A stretch of DNA of 64,000 nucleotides from Brachynemurus nebulosus (Eukaryota; Arthropoda; Insecta; Neuroptera; Myrmeleontidae): positions 87,165,150 to 87,229,149 of the forward strand of contig JAPWDM010000001.1 of assembly GCA_035578155.1 (NCBI GenBank), in the 5' to 3' direction. A program made the position numbers and the translations under genes. The notes beneath the pieces were generated by a model. That model was not told the origin of the DNA. It worked only from the letters and a program-made list of their open reading frames with translations, and ran no database searches. How positions within the stretch are numbered: position 1 is the first letter of the stretch; every line of letters starts with the position of its first letter. Shown here one piece after another: positions 59,343-64,000 of this stretch.

Positions 59343-61690
59343 GAAAATAAGTTAGCGGAAACTCAGTTTGGGTTTAGAAGGAAAAGAAGCCCACAAGACA
59401 ATTTAAACTTATTCAATTTAGAAATCCAGTCCACCAGCAATAAAAATCAATACCTCATTTGTTCTTCTAGATATTAACACTTTCAGTCCCATGGCTTCGG
59501 CATCCGAAACCAAACAAAACATCCTCAGAGGCCGACCGCGATCAATATTTAGAATAATAAACAAAACACTTAAAAATCTTTATAAAAAAGATTTTATGTT
59601 ATTCTAATAAAAATAATTTATTACTATGTACCGGACACTTTTCATTTTTGTACATATAAATTACATAACATGTTTTATTATCAAAATATCTAGGCTGCAT
59701 CTTTTCTTTACAAATAATATTTATATCCGCATATGTATGTATGTGTGTATTGTATGTTTGTATGTATATGTGTATTTTATCAAAATAATAATAACTATGT
59801 ACTCATATTTGGACCTGTCTAACACATACATGTTGGAATCATTTAGTGTTCTGTGGAATCATTTTATGTACTTGTTTACGTAAAATTTGTTGAAGAATAT
59901 TGTCGGCTTCCGGGGAAGTTTACTGTGAAAGTGCTCGGGCCTCATAGTGTTAAAGGGACATTCGGTGGAATTAATTTGGAAATTCTGCACAAAAAAAACT
60001 AATAAAAATAGGAATACCCTCTATGATTACAAACTGGATATACAAATATTTTAACAACAGGAAAGTATATTTCCGAACCAGTAACAACTTACATGGTCCC
60101 TATATTGGTACAGTCGGTATTTCGCAAAGATTATTACTCAGCCCTATCTTGCGCTCTATTTATGCTAACGAATTGAAACTCTATCAGATGCAAACCCTAA
60201 AAAACTCTTTCATATGCAGACGATAATATACTCCATAGGAAACACAATTGATTCAACACAAAAAATCTTACAAGAGAAGCTATTATAATAAAAAAAAGCC
60301 AGAGTTAAAACTAGAAGTTTCAATAGAAAAATATGAAGGTATAATATTTAGTAGACACCGCATCAACAAAAGCCCTAGGCTGCAACTAGCTAACAAAAAC
60401 ATTAAAATAGTTGATAAAATTAAATATTTGGGAGTCTGGTTCGATACAAAATGCAAATGGAATCAATAAATTATTAAAATAACAAGTAATTCGGCGAAAG
60501 GACTTAATCTAATGAGACGTATTAGTGGTATATTATGGGGTGCACATCCAAGAATATTACTCAACATATATAAATCAATGATCCTTCCACATATGGACTA
60601 CTCCGCTTCACTTATTTGTACAGTAAGTAACAACAGGCTCAGTAAATTAGATACAATACAAAACAAAGCTCTTCGTTTAATAACAGGTGTCTTAAAATCC
60701 ACTACAGTACAAGTATTACACAACGAGTGTCTTCAACCGTTGTTAGATATTCATCGAAAATGGATAACTGATAAATTCCTAATCAAACTACTTGAAAATC
60801 ACCCCATCATACGAACTATAAAATAATTATTGAGAACATTGAACAATAATTACTGGCAACATAAAAATACCCCAAACATCATTGAAAGTTACCATAGATG
60901 TAAGAACATCAACATAAATAAATTTACAACAATACCATACTTTGAACAAGAATACAGTAATCTATTTTTGGGCATAAATATAAACACTAGCTCATTTAGA
61001 AAAGCGGATCACAACTCAGTAACAAAACTAGTGTAGTATTTAATGATATGAAAGTCAGCAATACTTGGAATGAGATAATCTATACTGATAGTTCCGTAGA
61101 TAGAGAAAGGAACACAAGTGGTATTGGTATCTATAAAGAGATATCAAATGGAAAAATAATATATAAAATACCTAGAGCAGTTAGTAGTTGGACAACAGAA
61201 TTAACAGCAATCGAAGAAGCACTAAAAAGTATACTGTCCAAAAGTCACGAAAAGATACTGAAAGTTACAGATTCTCTCAGTGCCCTTCAGTCACTAAAAA
61301 CAGACCCCTTCAAAAATAATAACAATTTAACGATCTCTAACATTAAAAAAATGATAGAAACCCTTCTTACTAATGATAATTACGTACAATTTCAATGGAT
61401 ATACCCGGCCATAAAAATGTTGAAGAAAATGAAAAGGCAGATGAATTAGCCAAGGAAACATGTAACTCCGGAAAATTACTAGATCTGAAAAATACTGCAG
61501 AAGAAACAATTTCGAAAGCAAAACAAGAAATGTCAGAAAGATTTGATGGATGGGTTAAGTTGAATAACAGACAAACAGGATATATTTACTAACTACATAA
61601 TAGTGGAAAGAGGAAAGAAATTTGGTTTAATAAATCTTACACAAAGGACTTCATTAAAACTATGGTCTATTTCAGTTAAATTTAACCATG
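59343..61690 (+). pseudogene. Non-LTR retrotransposon pol with RNase H, decayed
   Basis: The reverse transcriptase begins with ETQFGFRRKRSPQDNLNLF at about 59359. Motif A (LLDIKG...GGIN) is split by a MITE at 59478-59949, and motif C is visible as SYADDN near 60211. The thumb region follows (NIKIVDKIKYLGVWFDTKC, then HMDYSASLICTVSNNRLSKL). RNase H signatures are IYTDSSVDRE near 61080, TELTAIEEAL, VTDSLSALQSL and GHKNVEENEKADELAK. The tail matches WFNKSYTKDFIKTM near 61620-61665. At least six frame changes or stops make it dead, and the 5' ORF is absent. RNase H places it in the I/R1/Jockey-like group of LINEs. Confidence 0.85.
59478..59949. mobile_element. 472-bp piggyBac-type MITE inside the LINE
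   Basis: TTAA is present on both sides (59474-59477, 59950-59953). The ends CACTTTCAGTCCC and GGGCCTCATAGTG are imperfect inverted repeats. Taking out the element plus one TTAA restores an uninterrupted RT motif A in the host LINE, which independently confirms the boundaries. Confidence 0.85.
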
Positions 61691-62035
61691 CTTCGTAACT
61701 TTGAATTTAAATAATTTCCGTTTTCTTGGCTTTATCTCTTTTATTATTGCATTTATGTAAATTTTAAATTTGCAGTTTATTTTTAGAAAAGAATAGAAGA
61801 TCGATTTGTTTCGAATATAAGAATTATTTAATTTTTTAACGAAAACTCATGATTAATTTTATCTGAAAAGAGGTATATAATAAAAAAAATCAGGACACAA
61901 CTTGGCACCATCATATCTGTTCAAAATTAAAAGGAAAGAAAATTTTTTTGTGCTTGTGGCCAAACAGGTACCCTAAACCATCTGTTGTGCTGTCAACTAT
62001 TAAATAAACAATCGGAAGCGTTTAAAATTAAAATA
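61691..62035. other. No recognised feature
   Basis: AT-rich sequence between the LINE remnant and the next MITE, without coding signal. Confidence 0.4.
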
Positions 62036-62516
62036 CCCCTGTCGCAGCATCCTGCATAACATAGCGAATTTCCATTTACAAAAGTACGTTTTTCTCGGAA
62101 ACTAGTTGATATATAGTAATTGTAAATAAAAAAAACCTTCTTTATGTGAATTTTCCGCCTCATTCCGCCAAATCTTTTTCACGAAAAATGTCCAAAACAC
62201 CGTAAACGTTTTCACGAAATTTCTTAAAAATAAGACGTTTCGTTCTTGAATTATCGTGCGGACACATTTATATATATGTTTACTAAGTGTCCGCACGATA
62301 ACTCAAGAACGAAACATCTTATTTTTAAGAAATTTCGTGAAAACGTTTACGGTGTTTTGGACATTTTTCGTAAAAAAGATTTGGCGGAATGAGGCGGAAA
62401 ATTCACATAAAGAAGGTTTTTTTTATTTACAATTACTATATATCAACTAGTTTCCGAGAAAAACGTACTTTTGTAAATGGAAATTCGCTATGTTATGCAG
62501 GATGCTGCGACAGGGG
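62036..62516. mobile_element. 481-bp palindromic MITE, TA target site
   Basis: Arms of about 235 bp are nearly perfect inverse copies, starting CCCCTGTCGCAGCATCCTGC and meeting around GTGTCCGCACGATAACTC near 62265-62305. TA flanks both ends. The translations on the two strands are equal because of the symmetry and are not genes. Partial relatives are at 49.3-49.6, 63.2-63.5 and, by the centre sequence, 10.2 kb. Confidence 0.85.
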
Positions 62517-62518
62517 TA

Positions 62519-63229
62519 TTTGAATTACAGATTCCCAGTTTGACATTTTTTAAAAATAAATTATATGTAAATTAAAATTGTTGTGCATCGGAATGAGCCA
62601 AATTTCAACTCATTCCAACGGCAAACTTGTGAAAGTATATTTTTTTTTTTTTTTTTTGAAAAAAAAAAATTACTACTTCAAAAGTAGAGGGGGTATTTTT
62701 GCAACCGCGCCAACCCCGGCAGAAGTAGATTTTCATACTTCACTATTATCAAATAAGCTATATAAGAAATTCTAGCTTTATGGCGAGTACCTTAGTCGAG
62801 GTGGCGGGTAGCTCTTCTACTATTACATTCCACGATTTTTTACATGCAAAATTTGAGAGTGAATAGTATAAAATTTTTCGCTATTTGATTTTTCTCTTTA
62901 TTTATGCTTCAAATTCTACAACTCTGTCGAATTTCATCAACCTAAGATTAATAGAAGTGCTTTATATTTTTGATGATAAGTGGAAAGTCAATCTATCACT
63001 CAATGACAAAATTGCCGTTTTTTGAGGTATTCAGGCTTGAAAAGAATAAGTCATTAACGTATATAAATTGAAGATTTGTTTTAGTTTCAGAATAAATCAA
63101 TTTGGCACCAACAAACTCAAAAAATCATTTTATTTAAAAGCAATATTTTAAACAAATATGAGTCTCCACCCACCGCCGGAGGTTTCTAGAACCGCCCCGG
63201 TAGTGGATGGTGGGTCCAGAACTTGTTTT
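62519..63229. other. No recognised gene
   Basis: It holds a T-run/A-run pair near 62640-62670 and a GC-richer patch near 63165-63215. No coding signal is convincing. Confidence 0.45.
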
Positions 63230-63525
63230 CTTATTTTCTCGAAAACTAGCTAACCTAGAATAATAGTTCAAAAACCTTTTTTATGTGATTTTTTTCCGTC
63301 TTTGCAATGCTGTAAAAAAATGTGGCGAAAACTTTTAAATTATAGCATATTTTGGCAAAAAACTAATTTTTTGCAAGAACAAAAACCATGTTCCTGGCAT
63401 CCGACGTGCTTGGCTGAAGAACTCATCCAAGATTTTTGGACTTTCAACGTTGTCACCAAATTTCGTAAAGCTAGCAGCTTTTCCTGAAGAGCTATCGTGC
63501 TGATACATATATACATACATAAACC

Positions 63526-63623
<98 letters not shown>

Positions 63624-63760
63624 AATTTTAGTGAATGTTATTTTTGGGTTCTAGGGGCCTCAAAACAAATTTCTGCCATAGTCACGGGCTGAACTTCCAC
63701 CATGAGCAAGGCTGGAATAGCGAGTTTCCATTCTGGAAATTCGCTAATAATCAAATATAT
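63230..63760. mobile_element. (TA)n-core element with both arms
   Basis: The left arm 63230-63535 contains TCTCGAAAACTAGCTAACCT and ends GAGCTATCGTGCTGATACAT. The TA array is 63536-63620. The right arm 63621-63760 has CAAATTTTAGTGAATGTTAT, AACAAATTTCTGCCATAGTC and GGAAATTCGCTAA. The left arm is related to the arm of the MITE at 62.0 kb. Confidence 0.65.
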
Positions 63761-64000
63761 AACTACATTTAGAGTTTCAAATGCTGGTACATGATCCGAA
63801 CAGTCTTATAGCCAAAATAACATAAGTTTTTGAAAAACTCCAATATTAAAATATAATACATGAGAATAGCAAAATCTTAAAATAAGTGACGTAACATAAA
63901 GTCAAGATTAATCTTGATCATATAAGTACTTAATTTTTTCATTTGCAAAAATAAAAAGGTTAATTTTATATAATATATACGTAATATCTTACGCAACTAT

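Noticed and set aside
62102..62450. Two 64-codon ORFs with almost the same sequence on opposite strands
   Set aside because: They are produced by the palindromic symmetry of a MITE.

Overview
The window is AT-rich animal DNA, most likely from an arthropod and probably an insect. It has spliced transposase genes, TATA-driven genes and AATAAA poly(A) signals. Its mobile elements (Polinton/Maverick, MULE with FLYWCH, Merlin, Tc1 and pogo types, piggyBac-type MITEs, Helitron, RNase H-bearing LINE) are typical of insect genomes. I found no ordinary host gene, and everything interpretable belongs to a mobile or virus-like element. The species cannot be named from the sequence.

Region 1-7.3 kb is the replication/integration half of a Polinton (Maverick, adintovirus-like element). 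It carries a conserved ORF cut by the window edge, a small fibre-like ORF, a DDE integrase with a C-terminal chromodomain, a Cys-rich unknown protein, and a protein-primed family B DNA polymerase. The polymerase is intact if a 153-nt intron is removed. All these frames are open, so this half looks young.

Region 7.4-24.4 kb is a stack of repeats. It holds a half-copy of a foldback element, paired palindromes, a broken Tc1-like transposase, a repeat with a (TA)n core that hosts a 625-bp MITE, a 1.2-kb TIR element, a 5.2-kb foldback element with tandem-repeat arms, and a 0.9-kb piggyBac-type MITE flanked by TTAA.

Region 24.4-30.4 kb is a decayed Polinton virion module. It has two small OB-like paralogues (+), major capsid protein fragment (-), minor capsid/penton (-), adenain-like protease (-), a phospholipase A2 plus core-protein-like gene (-), the packaging ATPase (+) and a small C2H2 protein (+). 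At least four of these genes have their own TATA box. Most carry one or two small lesions. A remnant of the same ORF that opens the window lies at 33.6-34.24 kb, beyond a 2.4-kb foldback insertion. The two Polinton parts may be two elements, or one element split by nested insertions.

Region 34.3-49.3 kb is a nested inverted duplication. Its centre is a FLYWCH-MULE transposase gene present twice, head to head. The right arm was later hit by a 3.86-kb foldback element (6-bp target duplication, with the uninterrupted site still visible in the left arm) and by a Merlin transposon whose transposase has two nonsense codons. The left arm contains a Helitron.

Region 49.3-64 kb holds MITE fragments, a foldback element (53.5-56.25 kb) interrupted by a pogo-type element, a decayed LINE whose reverse transcriptase is split by a second TTAA-flanked MITE, a palindromic TA-flanked MITE, and further copies of the (TA)n-core repeat.
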